DNA of 64,000 bases, taken from Phaeotremella fagi (taxonomy: Eukaryota > Basidiomycota > Tremellomycetes > Tremellales > Phaeotremellaceae). The translations under genes and the position numbers were made by a program. Location: positions 2,093,634 to 2,157,633 of the forward strand of contig BCHU01000001.1 in NCBI GenBank assembly GCA_001599715.1, given 5' to 3'. The stretch's first letter is position 1. Each line of letters starts with the position of its first letter. A model generated the notes under the pieces. The model saw only the letters and a list, made by a program, of their open reading frames with translations. It made no database searches and had not been told where the DNA came from. Below are positions 35,755 through 46,770 of this stretch, in pieces.

Positions 35755-38585
35755 ATGTCACAACCGGATAGGGGTCCTACTGTTTTTACAGTATGTATCA
35801 TCATGACCGTCTTGGCCACTGCTTTTACCGTTATGAGGATGCTTTCGAAATTTTGGATTAGACGGAAAAGCGATACAGACGATTGGTTCACTATTGTCGC
35901 TTGGGTAGGTTCATTCTTTGTTGACAACTGGTTTGGTCTTTCATAACCAACATCCCCTATAGCTCTTCAGTGCCGGTTTATCAATATCAGTCCTCTATGG
36001 TACAACAGTTGGACTTGGTAAAGATGATTCAGACATCTTACCTGAATGGGAAGTACCTCTCAAAAGGGCCATCTACGCTTTCACCATCATGTATAATCCA
36101 GCTTTGATGGCAACGAAAACAGCGATTTTATTACTCTATATTCGAATGGCCGCCGCTCATCCTTTCTTTCGTTACGCTTCAATGGGGACCTTGGCTGTTG
36201 TCCTAGTCGCAGGGATAGTTCTCACTTTCCTAAACATCTTTCAATGCAGTCCAGTCGCTGCAGCTTTCGATTCTAATCAAACTGGTACCTGTATAGATCT
36301 CGTTACGCTCTATCTCTCCTCAGCACCCATAAACATTCTCACGGATCTAGCAATCCTCGTTCTACCTTTACCCCTCCTCACAAGTCTCCGAATGGAATTC
36401 AGACAAAAACTGGTCTTGGTCATAACATTCGTCATTGGTGGTTTCGCTACTATCGTCGATGTAGTCAGAATCTATTATCTTCAACAAGCTTTAAACGAAG
36501 AAATCAACGCTACCAGCTCACTTGCTCAAGCTGTTTCTGCGGATTCAGGTCCAGTCAATTTCGTCTACGAAGTCAGTTTCAGTTTGATGTGGTCGGTCGT
36601 GGAAGTTTCAGTGGGATTGATGTGCTGTTGTGCACTGGTTTTGAAACCGTTGGTGATGAGGGTTTTACCTGCTTTACTTCATGAAGCGGGAGAAACTAGA
36701 TTACCTACACCAGAATCACCACACACTACCGCCATGCCAGCCAACAAACTACCACAATCACCAACCATGCCTATTCAAGCAATGTTGGAAAGCTCAGATG
36801 ATGACGATAACAATATCGATATTTTCGCAATGTTCTCAAACGGTCCTCCTGAACCTTCCAACAACCCCAACCCCAATCCTGCACCTATCGGTTTAGGTTT
36901 CCCTAGTATCAACACGACCAGTATCAGTAGTACTCAACCTATTGTCTCCCCCGTCGCCCCTCCACCAGCCTTCATGCGAAGAAATTCAGTTCTGTCACGT
37001 CGTTTCTCCCACCTTTCTTATTTACGGCGTGGGACGCAGAGTACGATCGATCCAATGCAGGAACCAACCCGAACGTTCTTTGATTTCGTAAATTTAAGAG
37101 GCAAGAAACCTCTTACACAACTAGAAGCAGGAGAAGCTTGGTGGCCTGTATTGTTTGGTAAGCCAGATTCACGCGCTGTTGTGGTCTAATCTGACTAATT
37201 CTCTAGTCTCTATCCTATTCTTCCTATGGGGATTCGCATATGGATTACTTGGAACACTCAACGGCGAGATTCAATCTTTACTTAATTATAACGAATCACA
37301 ATCAATATCTCTACATAACGCATATTGGATAGCATATTTCGTTGGTCCCGCAACATTCGGTTATCAAGTGCTCACTCGGTACGGTTTCAAGGCGACTTTC
37401 ATATCTGGATTAGCGATTTATGCCGTTGGTGCCATGGCTTTCTGGCCGTCTTCCGTTTTAACCTCATTCCCTGGATTCTTCTTATCCAATTTCATCATCG
37501 CTTTGGGTCTGTCAACACTCGAAACAGCTGCAAATCCTTTTATCGCATTAGCTGGACCAGGAGAATATTCCGAAGCTCGATTAAATTTCGCTCAGGGTAT
37601 CCAAGCAGTTGGATCTGTGCTTTCACCTATATTGGCTGAGAAAGCGTTGTTCAGGGATGTCGCAGGTCGTGGTGACCTATTCGCTGTTCAATGGTGCTAC
37701 CTAGCCGTTGCGCTTTTCGTGGTTCTGTTGGCGGTAGTGTTCTTCTATGTCCCGTTATCAGAGGCATCGGATGATGAACTTGAAGCCATGTCGTTACAGA
37801 GACTACTTAACGCGGACATGGAAACGGGTGATAAAACTTATGGTATCAAGGCGAGACACTTCGTGTTGTATTCGGCGGTATTCGTTATGATCTCGTATGT
37901 CGGTGCTCAAGAGGCTGTCAGTTATTATTGGAGCACTCTTTCGACTTTTTCAGTTCCATCACAAGACCCGTTTTGGACTCAAGCGATCTCCCATGCTGTC
38001 TTTGCTGTTGGTCGATTCCTAGCTGCAGCTTTATGCTACATTGGAGTTCCATCTAGGACCATACTTGGTTTCTTCATATTTGGCGCTTTCGTCACTTCGC
38101 TTCTGACTACAGTCGTCCCCACTGGACCTGGCTCCTTAGCGACATTGATATTATTGGTATTTTTCGAGTCAGCAATCTTCCCTACGTTATTCGCGATTGG
38201 TCTAAGGGGTCAAGGGAGACATACGAAATTCGCTTCAACTGCTTTAGCGATGTCAATATCTGGAGGAGCTTTATGGCCGAGTGTAGCCTACGCCGTGGAT
38301 CAAGTACACCGAGACACTCCAAGATACGCGTTAATAGTCACAGTGGTTTTATACGCTTCATCAATGTTCTATCCAATCTTGTTATCAACGAATCGAACTT
38401 TACGACAATGGGTTGATCAGAAATGGTCAAGAAGAAGAGTAGCTGATGTCGATTCAGATGGCAGTAGAGGTAGTAATGGCAGTGGGGATATTAATGGAAT
38501 CAATCTTAGTCCAAAAGCAGAATTCTCACCTAGATTCGATACGAAACCTTTCACTGCTCATTTGGAATTAATAGCGGAAGATTGA
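35755..38585 (+). CDS. Fusion protein: fungal rhodopsin-like 7-TM domain + FHS-family MFS transporter
   Basis: Three exons (35755-35904, 35963-37157, 37207-38585) join in frame to 907 aa. Residues ~1-270 form a seven-helix fungal rhodopsin-like (PTH11/SAT4-type) domain: start MSQPDRGPTVFTVCIIMTVL, the KSDTDDWFTIVAW motif, then PALMATKTAILLLYIRM and APINILTDLAILVLPLPLL. A Ser/Pro/Asn-rich cytosolic linker spans ~270-430. From ~440 comes a 12-helix transporter of the fucose-permease FHS family: VSILFFLWGFAYGLLGTLNG, then SNFIIALGLSTLETAANPFI and ARLNFAQGIQAVGSVLSPIL. The transporter half has no ATG of its own before its first helix; the intron at 37158-37206 (GTAAGC...CTCTAG) joins the halves in phase 1. 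Substrate unknown; a sugar/H+ symporter fused to a sensory-type membrane domain is inference. Confidence 0.85.
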
Positions 38586-38842
38586 ACGGGAGGTGGTAGG
38601 GGTATTATCGCTTTAATAAGGTCTTTTGGAATTTATGGGGTATCATCGGAATTGTTTGATTGATATATTGAGTACAGTAATTGAAATACATATCGGATTG
38701 TTTTGGGGTTAAATGATTTTACTTAGCTGGGATAATTGTTTGTAGATTATTCACTATGCAAATTTGTATATGCAAGAGAATGACGTAGGAAGCCAACTGT
38801 GACCGTCTAGCTTGAGATACAGTGTCGAAATTGAATTTCATC

Positions 38843-39653
38843 ATGTCAGAATCAAGTAGTGTTCCACATATTATCCTTCCGTCCCCCCACGAAGAATACT
38901 GTCTCACACCCTATCTCCCAAAGAATGTAGAAAACGATGGCAGAAGATCATGGGAAATCATCAATTCACCCACAGTAGCTTACGGTTTACAAGTCACGCC
39001 CCAAAATCCTTTCAATCTATCAGACGCCGTTGAAAGAATCGAGAACACTCTGAATTACCCGATTGGATATAAAGTCCAAGGTCAGTCTCAGTCCTGTCAA
39101 AGATCAAGAATGAAATTGATTGGGTATAGTAGTGATTCGAAAAGTTTCTAGTTTATCTCATGAGAATCCAACTTTGATTGGTGCAGTTGCGTTTCGAAGG
39201 GATGGATATCGATTCCTAAATCCCAACGATGGAAGAACGAAAGAGTTGATCGAAAAGAATCAATCTTGTAGTGATGAAGATGCTCAATGGACGTTTGCAT
39301 GTTTCATCGATCCAAACCATGGTTCAAAGGGATTAATGACGGTGAGTACCACATTACTTGTACTCTACACAACCATTGAAAAAGAGTAAATTCTCTAGAT
39401 AGCAATCAAAACCCTACTGGAAAAATGGTTTGTTCCAGATATAAACCCAAAACCAGGTCAATTGACTTCATCCTGGCATTCGAAAAATCATGCTTCGGAG
39501 AGATTACATTCGAAATTGGGTTTCTTACCTGTTGCTCGTACGTCAGGTCCAGACTCGGATTCGGATTTGGATCAATCTGTTTGGTCTGTTTGGCAGGGTG
39601 CTGGGATGTGTTCCAAGGAAGATAGCATTTTCAATTGTCTTCTTGGATTATGA
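38843..39653 (+). CDS. GNAT-family N-acetyltransferase (putative)
   Basis: Three exons (38843-39080, 39130-39341, 39399-39653) give 234 aa. The organisation is that of the RimJ/RimL-like GNAT fold: substrate region LTPYLPKNVENDGRRSWEII, central strand PTLIGAVAFRRDG, FIDPNHGSKGLMTIAIKTLL in the acetyl-CoA loop/helix position, and SWHSKNHASERLHSKLGFLP, matching the N-x-x-S-x-x-x-x-x-KLGF end of GNAT motif B. The usual Q/RxxGxG/A loop is degenerate here (NHGSKGL), so activity cannot be taken for granted. Substrate unknown. Its 3' end faces the minus-strand small-gene array, 128 bp away. Confidence 0.7.
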
Positions 39654-39781
39654 GTGTTCTGGGTTTTGTCATTGTTCAAGATCAAATTTATCATTGCCAC
39701 CTTATTACATAGACACAGTACATAACAACGTTATAACGATTCCATCATTTCACGATGTACAGTATCTCATTCCCAGCATCT

Positions 39782-40141
39782 CTAAAACTCAAAATCGTCC
39801 ACCTCACGAATATCCCAGGCAATCGTACCGGAGCTCAACCTCTTACACAGTCTCTCACTATCCCTCCGCTCCTCATTCAACAACCACCGAAACTGTCGAG
39901 CGATCTCTGTCGAATGTGTTTGAAAGTTCCCACTGAGCATCTTACCTTGCATAACGTTCTCCACTCGAATGATGATTTCCTCCATCGTAGTGATGTCTTC
40001 TTCACGAGATTTTTTAATCTCAATCGTGCTTTCGGTACCTTTAAGTTCAGTCTTTAATTTGATTTTGATATCTCCGTCATCGTCTAGGATGTATTCAAAT
40101 GTGAAACGAGTTTGAGGTTGAGTCTTGCTGGTTGAGTACAT
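39782..40141 (-). CDS. Small hypothetical protein, member 1 of a four-gene minus-strand array (119 aa)
   Basis: Single exon starting MYSTSKTQPQTRFTFEYILD and ending CKRLSSGTIAWDIREVDDFEF. Not recognised. It shares a weak pattern with the next three minus-strand genes: an N-terminal aromatic strand (F-x-F-x-Y/C), a charged middle, and a C-terminal L-x-x-R/K-L-x-x-G-x-I/M-x-x-x-V/I-R block. No signal peptide or membrane helix, so probably a soluble alpha/beta protein. An ATG start and lack of introns are consistent across the four. Function unknown. Confidence 0.5.
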   Translation of the reverse strand: MYSTSKTQPQTRFTFEYILDDDGDIKIKLKTELKGTESTIEIKKSREEDITTMEEIIIRVENVMQGKMLSGNFQTHSTEIARQFRWLLNEERRDSERLCKRLSSGTIAWDIREVDDFEF

Positions 40142-40493
40142 TTCGTTTTTTTGGTTGGTTGGGCTATGGGGTTTTGGAGATCAGGATTCGACAAAAGGTT
40201 TGAGAAGATATTAATCGGAGATTTTGATCTTCTCATGAGAAGTCCTTCGTTGAAAATGTCATAATTCTTGCGAGGTCATCGTAGCAGAAGCAATTGCACA
40301 GAAGCACCAATATTCATACAGCAGACAACTGTTGTTTCTGCCTATTTTCCACATCAAGTCCTATTGATACATACACCCCTAAGGAATGATCTCCATCCAA
40401 TGATCACCACCCACTCCTTCCAATACTAATTCCTCTCCAAACCCCTCCTTCACTGCAGTCCAAAACGAATTATTCACACCTGGATCGGAGGCT
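40142..40493. other. Intergenic spacer within the small-gene array
   Basis: 352 bp between members 1 and 2 of the array; nothing beyond a likely promoter for the downstream minus-strand gene. Confidence 0.35.
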
Positions 40494-40919
40494 TCATTCG
40501 ACCTCAACCCCTAAATCAGAAACTGTAAAAGAGAATTCCAACCCTCCAGCAGTTTTCCCACAATGAGTCGTCCCATTAAAAACCACACTCTCAAATCGAC
40601 TCTCATCATTCTGAGACAGAGTCCTAACATCCAAACCAATGATGCCATCCTTCAATCTAGTCTGTAATCTATAATTCCGACTCCAAGCCTTCCGAATAAC
40701 ACTTTCAACAGAATCCAAATCTGTAAGTCCCAAGAATGCTATATCATACGTCAAAGCTCTAAAAGCTTCTTTATCTTTTCTACGATCCTCTTTCCTGGCA
40801 AAACTGTCGTTCTCCCTTTTATGACCGCTACAGGTTTGTAATCTTATGCTATCATTCTCTTGGGAACATTCGAAGAAAAAGACGGTTTCTGGCTCTCGAA
40901 CGGTTTTTTCCGTTGTCAT
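40494..40919 (-). CDS. Small hypothetical protein, member 2 of the minus-strand array (141 aa)
   Basis: Single exon, start MTTEKTVREPETVFFFECSQ. Not recognised. The array pattern is seen as TVFFFEC near residue 12, the helix DLDSVESVIRKAWSRNYRL, and LQTRLKDGIIGLDVRTLSQ in the position of member 1's LCKRLSSGTIAWDIR. It continues past that block with NGTTHCGKTAGGLEFSFTV, absent from member 1. Highly charged, no membrane segment. Function unknown. Confidence 0.5.
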   Translation of the reverse strand: MTTEKTVREPETVFFFECSQENDSIRLQTCSGHKRENDSFARKEDRRKDKEAFRALTYDIAFLGLTDLDSVESVIRKAWSRNYRLQTRLKDGIIGLDVRTLSQNDESRFESVVFNGTTHCGKTAGGLEFSFTVSDLGVEVE

Positions 40920-41727
40920 TGCGAGAGAGGTGGTTGAAGAGAACAGGTAGGAGGTTTGGCAGTTCTTGCAATGAGGAATAGACGAAGCTGCAGAAGACTC
41001 ATGTGTAAAACTCAGTCACTGACATCCGAAAGCCTTCTCTGTATGTATAAGTAAGGTAAGCTGTATGTGGGAGTCTTCTTCACAGAGGGCCAACTCCTTT
41101 TGGACTGTTTGACAACGTTCTTAAGTTTTGTATGTGCAGTATCTCTAAAAAGGGTGACTAGATAGAGCAAACATTGAGTTTTTTTGTGGCTATGACAGTG
41201 TGGCATAACAACAGATCTTGTAGAACAGAGGAGCAGAGTGACCAACGCTCTTACGACATGTCACAAAAGGAAGGTCTGGTATTCTCGGTATACGGTGTTA
41301 CATCCATTGTTCAGCGATGACCAGAATGGCGTGATACACCAATCCTCTTCAATGCATGCACTCTTTTGTTCGTTGAACCTTTGTCTGATCAACGCGATAT
41401 GCAGTGCGCAACATGGATAACAGAGCTGTTCTCTAGCTCTAATCTCGTAGCTCTCTCTGATTAGGGCGGGAGGTGACAGACTGAATGCTAAGCAAGAATG
41501 AAACGAGTCTTGATAAACTATTGATATATACATCATTCTTAAAGAACCTCGAGCGACATTGAACAGTAACAAAATCAATTCACCCTAAGAAAGATATACT
41601 GTAATCTAAGAAACAAGGCTACTGTAGTTATCTCTACATATTCTACAAAGCATCAATCCAATTTTATCAAGGCATTTTAAATTAAAGCAGAGAATGCCAT
41701 GATTTCCCTTGCTTCAAAGCCACACCT
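40920..41727. other. Intergenic region within the array, no gene seen
   Basis: 808 bp. Short open frames on both strands (41012-41245 minus, 41261-41578 minus, 41238-41420 plus) lack protein-like composition and do not share the array pattern. May contain a decayed member or just regulatory sequence. Confidence 0.3.
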
Positions 41728-42216
41728 CTAGACACCACGAAGTGATTTACCAACACCACAAGCGCATCCTGTTTTCTGTTTGTAAGTGCGAACGATCATA
41801 AGCATTCTACCAGATTCCAACTTCTCCAACAGATAATCATCCTCTGAAAACAACCTCTTGATATTTCTCATACCATTTGAATCAGTGAATAACGAAACCA
41901 AGCTTGACCGATTGATTTCTTCATATCTTTTGATGACATCTTTATAATGACGATTCTCTTTTTCTTCCCAGTAGTCTGGACGATAATGCGCCCGATACAA
42001 CACGCTATTATACACAGTCTCGACTTTAGGATTTTTCGGACAGGTTTTTACGTTTGTGTTGTAATCGAATGTGTAAGCGCTGGTGAGTCTTCTGTTTTCT
42101 GGTCTATACCAAAAGCTGGGCTGGGTTGGATCGGTCTCCGCCCCCTCCTTGCCCGTACTTTGATACTTAATCATACGACGACTTGAGACATGAGATCTAC
42201 AGGACCTGGATGACAT
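41728..42216 (-). CDS. Small hypothetical protein, member 3 of the minus-strand array (162 aa)
   Basis: Single exon, start MSSRSCRSHVSSRRMIKYQS. Not recognised. Array features: SAYTFDYNTNV (aromatic strand), a charged helix HYKDVIKRYEEINRSSLVSL, and LLEKLESGRMLMIVRTYKQK matching the C-terminal block of members 1 and 2. It ends with a CACGVGKSL tail. The N-terminus is Ser/Arg-rich and could target an organelle, but the evidence is weak. Function unknown. Confidence 0.5.
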   Translation of the reverse strand: MSSRSCRSHVSSRRMIKYQSTGKEGAETDPTQPSFWYRPENRRLTSAYTFDYNTNVKTCPKNPKVETVYNSVLYRAHYRPDYWEEKENRHYKDVIKRYEEINRSSLVSLFTDSNGMRNIKRLFSEDDYLLEKLESGRMLMIVRTYKQKTGCACGVGKSLRGV

Positions 42217-42737
42217 GGTGATGAGTTTAAGAGCTGACTTTGATTGTAGTTGATAGGATTGGATGAAGACTTGATGGAAAGGAGGGGGGTTTAGATTCCC
42301 ATCGGGTTTCTTACTAAATGTAAGTATGTGGGAACCAGCCTTTAGATTACATGAATGGAGGGAATTACCGAAGTAGAAGAAAAGATCTCCAAAACCTTTG
42401 TGGAGTTGCTCCAGCGAGGGCTTCTACTGTAAGTCTCGGGCTCATACCATTGTTATCAAATACTACAATACAACAAATACAAGACTAGTCTTTCGGCCTT
42501 ACAAAATGGCTCCAACCCGACAAACATCTTATAAAAAGCCGAGATAAGTGAGTTTTCCATCCCTGCTAACTACTTGTACTGGGTATGCAGCAGTCCATTC
42601 CATTCAAGTCCCGGGAATAAGCAAAGTCACTGCTGTCAAGCAAAGCTCAATGCAAATGGAAAGATGAAACTTACACGATGGAACATAAACATTACTACAA
42701 GTGATTGCACAGATTACACTAGCCAAGGACACAGACC
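42217..42737. other. Intergenic spacer within the array
   Basis: 521 bp between members 3 and 4. The only open frame (42574-42924 plus) overlaps member 4 and looks like its shadow. Contains a weak polypurine stretch (42370-42400). Confidence 0.3.
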
Positions 42738-43181
42738 TCAATCCAGATTTGTCTTTTTAACTGCAAACATCGACTCATCAATCTTACCACCCTCTCCACC
42801 AGATTTTTCGAACCACCTGATAAAATTCTTACTCCTAACACTACTATCTTTATCGATGCTGAACTTTCTGCGAATAACAACTCGAATAGAATTTTGCCTA
42901 TCAAGAAGTAAAGAATGGGTCTGAAATAACGAAAGAAGGTTGGTTTTTGGTTCGTCTGTCATCAACGACGCCAAGCTTCCTTCTCTGGTGAGTACCTCGT
43001 TGAGGATGTTGATAATAGCGTTGACCTCCGGAATGATGTTTTTGAGAATATATCCTTTATGCCAATTTCCCGAGAGGGCGACAGCGCCATTTGGATCACA
43101 ATATGAGAATTCGTAGACGCTCATGATAGATGGACTGGTCTCCCAGATTGTAGTTCTATGATTGGAATCTTGAGATGACAT
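42738..43181 (-). CDS. Small hypothetical protein, member 4 of the minus-strand array (147 aa)
   Basis: Single exon, start MSSQDSNHRTTIWETSPSIM. Not recognised. Array features: SVYEFSYCDPNG (aromatic strand), IIPEVNAIINILNEVLTREG, LLSLFQTHSLLLDRQNSIRV then VIRRKFS in the C-terminal block position. The tail is longer than member 1's (SGGEGGKIDESMFAVKKTNLD). No known domain. Order and orientation with members 1-3 suggest repeated tandem duplication followed by fast divergence; this is inference from pattern, not alignment scores. Confidence 0.5.
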   Translation of the reverse strand: MSSQDSNHRTTIWETSPSIMSVYEFSYCDPNGAVALSGNWHKGYILKNIIPEVNAIINILNEVLTREGSLASLMTDEPKTNLLSLFQTHSLLLDRQNSIRVVIRRKFSIDKDSSVRSKNFIRWFEKSGGEGGKIDESMFAVKKTNLD

Positions 43182-43937
43182 TGTTGGAAATTTGAATGGA
43201 TTCTGTTGGCGTTGAGGGAAAAGACTATAGAGAAAGAGAGGTTTGAGATAATCGGGTTATGAATTGTTATTCTGATAACAATGCTGAACAGCATACATGG
43301 TTGCGAAACTCCATTGATGTCAAATTTCTCATGTAAGGAGCTCTCACCGGACGTTGATCACCGCCACAAACAAACTAACAGTGCATACTGGTAAGCAGTC
43401 GCATCAAAACCCCCAAGCTTTGTACATACTGAAGTTCCTATAAACTAAAAAAGATACAGATACACTGTAGTGTTAAAAGCGAGACCTCTTCAGCAGGAAG
43501 GCCGCCAATAGTATAACCCTCTTCAGCATCATCAGTTTCCTCATTAATCTCAACTTCGACGAACGCAGCAATCTTTCGATTCTCAACAATCCTCTTCCCA
43601 ACCTGATTCTGAGAAAGTATATAATGCAAGCTCGAACTGCGTGTTCTCGTGACACTACTATGACAAAAAACTCTTTCAAAGCATCAATGCAAACGTATAC
43701 ATGTCTCATTACAAACAACCTCCCGTGAAAAGATGCGTGGGACTATGAAAGAGAAGTGAAGAAAAGTCTGGCAAATGACATGAAGATGGGAAAATGAACA
43801 CCTTCGTCCAGATATTGTGAAAGAGAAGGCGGAAGAAAATGAAACAAAGTTGATAGAAAGAAGACCCATCGTTATGATAGACTGTAAAAATTCAGTTGAA
43901 CATCTTACCTTACAAAGAATTATCCTGGATCCAGATA
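43182..43937. other. Intergenic region between the array and the SAC3-domain gene
   Basis: 756 bp. The only protein-like piece is a minus-strand open stretch (43438-43608), listed separately. Otherwise no coding potential is apparent. Confidence 0.3.
43438..43608 (-). other. Orphan exon-like ORF
   Basis: On the minus strand a TTTCTCAG acceptor-like site precedes NQVGKRIVENRKIAAFVEVE and an acidic continuation (NEETDDAEEGYTIGGLPAEE) to a stop. It has no ATG and no clear upstream partner. It could be an alternative last exon of the SAC3-domain gene, whose stop at 43938 lies inside a GTATAA sequence, or a relic. Left unassigned. Confidence 0.2.
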
Positions 43938-46066
43938 TTATACTCGTCCAGTCTCGACTTGACCTTTCAGATCGACGACTCGATACTTCTCCAAACCTTT
44001 TGCACAAGCTGCGACTGCTTTTCTGCAATCCCAAATTCGTTGATCTAAGGGTATAACAGGGATTTTCCTGACAGGTTTCCAATGGTTCGGTTGATTAGTT
44101 GGGGTAGCAGCTGTGGGAGGGATGACATAGATGGCTGCATCGTGTTCTTCGAGGAATGAATCGGCTTCTGATAGATTCTCGAAAGCTAATGTTGTCGTTA
44201 GGTGCAGTAGAGAAAGAGTCATATACCTGAGGAGATTTAGTAAAAATATGGACCAGTTGTTGAACCACTCACGCTTTTGACATGATACCCAAAGCTGCCA
44301 TACGTTCTCTCTCCACGAAATGATCCATGATATACCCACTCATACCTGGAGCAGTGTTGAATAATCGGAAAAATCTGACATAGTTTGATGTCGCCAAAGA
44401 AGCATGGACTTGAAGGGCGTGGTGAACTCCTGGATCTTGTTTTTCTTTAGGTGTTAGCTGGGCCAGGAGCGTAGCCATATCTAAAAGTATGTCAGCTGGA
44501 GTTCCATGTTTTGAACTCATACTTACCACTACGATTCCGAGTATGCAGTAAATAGATGATACGATATGATAAAAATTCTTCCGGGTGTCCCTTGATGCCT
44601 AATTCATACAATTGACGGAGCATCGTCTGACACTGATTATACTCGCCAAGATCTTTCTGCAATGATTCTATCAGCACAGAAGCAGTAGCCTCTCGATATG
44701 TCAATACTCACAGCTTCTAATGCTATCCTTGCATGGATTTCATAAACTTCAACCGTGAATTCGTTTTTAATTCTTTGAACCTAGGTCGGTTATTCAGCAT
44801 ACAGTAAGGAACAACACATTCTTAACCTACCGTCAAATCTTGTCTCATCGATTTGAACTGATCAAGGGCGTAACCGTAATTTCTATTGTCTCTCCATTTC
44901 GTTTTCAGTAGCTGTAATGTTTGTTTAAGTACATTCAAAGGCCGGATGTCAGCGGGGGACGGTTCCTGAATTGGGAAAGTAAGTATCATGAAGGTAAAAA
45001 ATAGAATTTCCATGGAGACATACCGACGTCAACCTTAGATATGACTTTTCCAGTTTCGTATTAGTTCCTTTTATGGTGTGTTTATCCCAATCCAACACGT
45101 TCTAGAATCAGTCAGTTTTGTATCTTCTGTCGGCCCAATCAACTAACAGGATCTACTTCCATGACCTCCTCAGTCCCATAACCCAATCCAGCTTTCCCCT
45201 TCATTCTCTTTCGAGCCAACGATGAAGGCAACAATCCATCAGATCCAAATCCACTTAACCTAGAACCTAGACTTGCGGCTGCTCCTGTCATAGGTGTCAC
45301 CTCATTTCCATCTTCGTCATCATCCGTAAACCATTTCGCTACACCGCCTGGTTCTACGCTGTTTGCATTCGAACCGTTAGTCGCAGATTGTTGAAAACGC
45401 GCTGCTCGTCGAGCCAGTGCTTCTGACTCTTCTGGGGTTGAAAATTGATACGGTGACGGAAAGGATTTACCGGTTGTGACTGGAGCTGGGTCACCCCTGG
45501 TTAAATAAGCGTTAATTACGTTGATGTTGTTGCGCTGGTCAAGCTCACTTTTTCCTTTTCTTCTTCTTTGCCGATCCGTTGGTATCTAGCTTCATGGCAG
45601 GAGATGTCGATGACGAAGCAGTTGGCGAAGGTGGATATGCTAAATAAGGGTTTGAAGGTGGTGGTGGTGGGAGTGCTGACAGTTTTGGAGGTTGGGGTAC
45701 ATGTGTTGTTCGTAAAGTTTGTGCTCGAAGACTGACCAAATCAGCTTACCAAACTGACGAAGAACGATCCAGTAATGTAACTCACCTCTGTAATTCTACT
45801 TTAGCCCAATCCGTGGTGTTCACGGTCCCATTCTTATGAGCATCAAACAGAATCTGATTGATGACGGGTTAGTCAGATTATCCACTGACCTGGGCAAACG
45901 ACTTACGGTTTTTAATTCAGCATTCACTGCATCTTTGTTTGAAGCTGTAGCTTTTGCCATGCACTGCTGAACCCAAGCTCTATCGGTATCTTGTTAGTCG
46001 ACCCATTACGAATTTCCAGATTGGCATTACAACATACTTTAAAGCTGGTGGCCATGCTGACGACAT
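43938..46066 (-). CDS. THP3: SAC3/GANP-domain protein, THP3/LENG8 family
   Basis: Yeast Thp3 acts with Csn12 in transcription elongation and mRNA splicing; LENG8 is the animal relative. Nuclear. Eleven minus-strand exons total 1,611 nt, 536 aa: 46038-46066, 45907-45979, 45786-45853, 45549-45731, 45148-45496, 45024-45101, 44831-44965, 44712-44780, 44527-44656, 44273-44480, 43938-44226. The N-terminus is helical then Pro-rich with a KKKKRKK basic patch. The SAC3 domain starts SYLRLTSEPSPADIRPLNVL and continues with DQFKSMRQDLTVQRIKNEFT, VEVYEIHARIALEAKDLGEY, QCQTMLRQLYELGIKGHPEE and winged-helix-like AYMTLSLLHLTTTLAFENLS. The end GLEKYRVVDLKGQVE matches the family C-terminus. Well supported. 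Confidence 0.9.
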
Positions 46067-46770
46067 GACAACTTCTCAATATCCAGATACGATTTTCTGC
46101 TACTTTTTTTGCTGAATACTTTCAAGACCTATCTGTTCTCTTGGCTAGGAATATCGTGTTGATTTTCGTGTCGTGATTGTTGATAAATTTAGTTCTGTAT
46201 TGGTGTCTCTGTAGTGAAATTGAGATTGTTATTGTTATACGGACTTCGAGATGGGATTAAATCTGGAATAATAACGAGAAATAAAGAATCCATCCTAATC
46301 GTGGCCTTTTAATGTGCCATCTGTTCTCTCTGCTGTATCAAATCAGCACTGAAGGTGCTCTTGAAGTCCCCCCTTTGCTCTGCTGAAGGTATTTCAATAC
46401 AAGTCTAGGACTTCAAGCTGATCGAAGACTACCCGCAACTTTCTGTCTCTCTGGAATATTTCAGCAATCTATCAATCGTCTTACAATCCTGCAAACTGAG
46501 GATGGTCAACTCAACGCCACAATCCCGTTCGATATCGTTCCCAAACTTGGAATAATCTGTAATTTTAGTCCTACCCATGTTATGAGGCTTGAAGAACGAA
46601 GCAGAGACTAGGAAGTAGCTCCCTTGCTAATCAGTGTTCAGCACTACTCTTTTGTAAGGAGGAAGTGAGAGCATAACTGTCATTTTGATAAAAGAAACTA
46701 AACTGATACAATCCTCATGACGTTTTTCTGATCCTTACTTCACACTCCAGTATCCACCCGATCCTGAACC
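46067..46770. other. Intergenic region
   Basis: 704 bp between two minus-strand genes: promoter of the SAC3-domain gene at the left and 3' end of the F-box-like gene at the right. Nothing else recognised. Confidence 0.35.

Noticed and set aside
37155..38585. Separate MFS transporter gene starting at 37155
   Set aside because: The apparent start is TTG within the intron of the fusion gene; no ATG precedes the first transporter helix. The phase-1 splice joins it to the upstream rhodopsin-like exon.
40920..41727. Short ORFs between array members 2 and 3
   Set aside because: No shared array motif and no protein-like composition; treated as intergenic.
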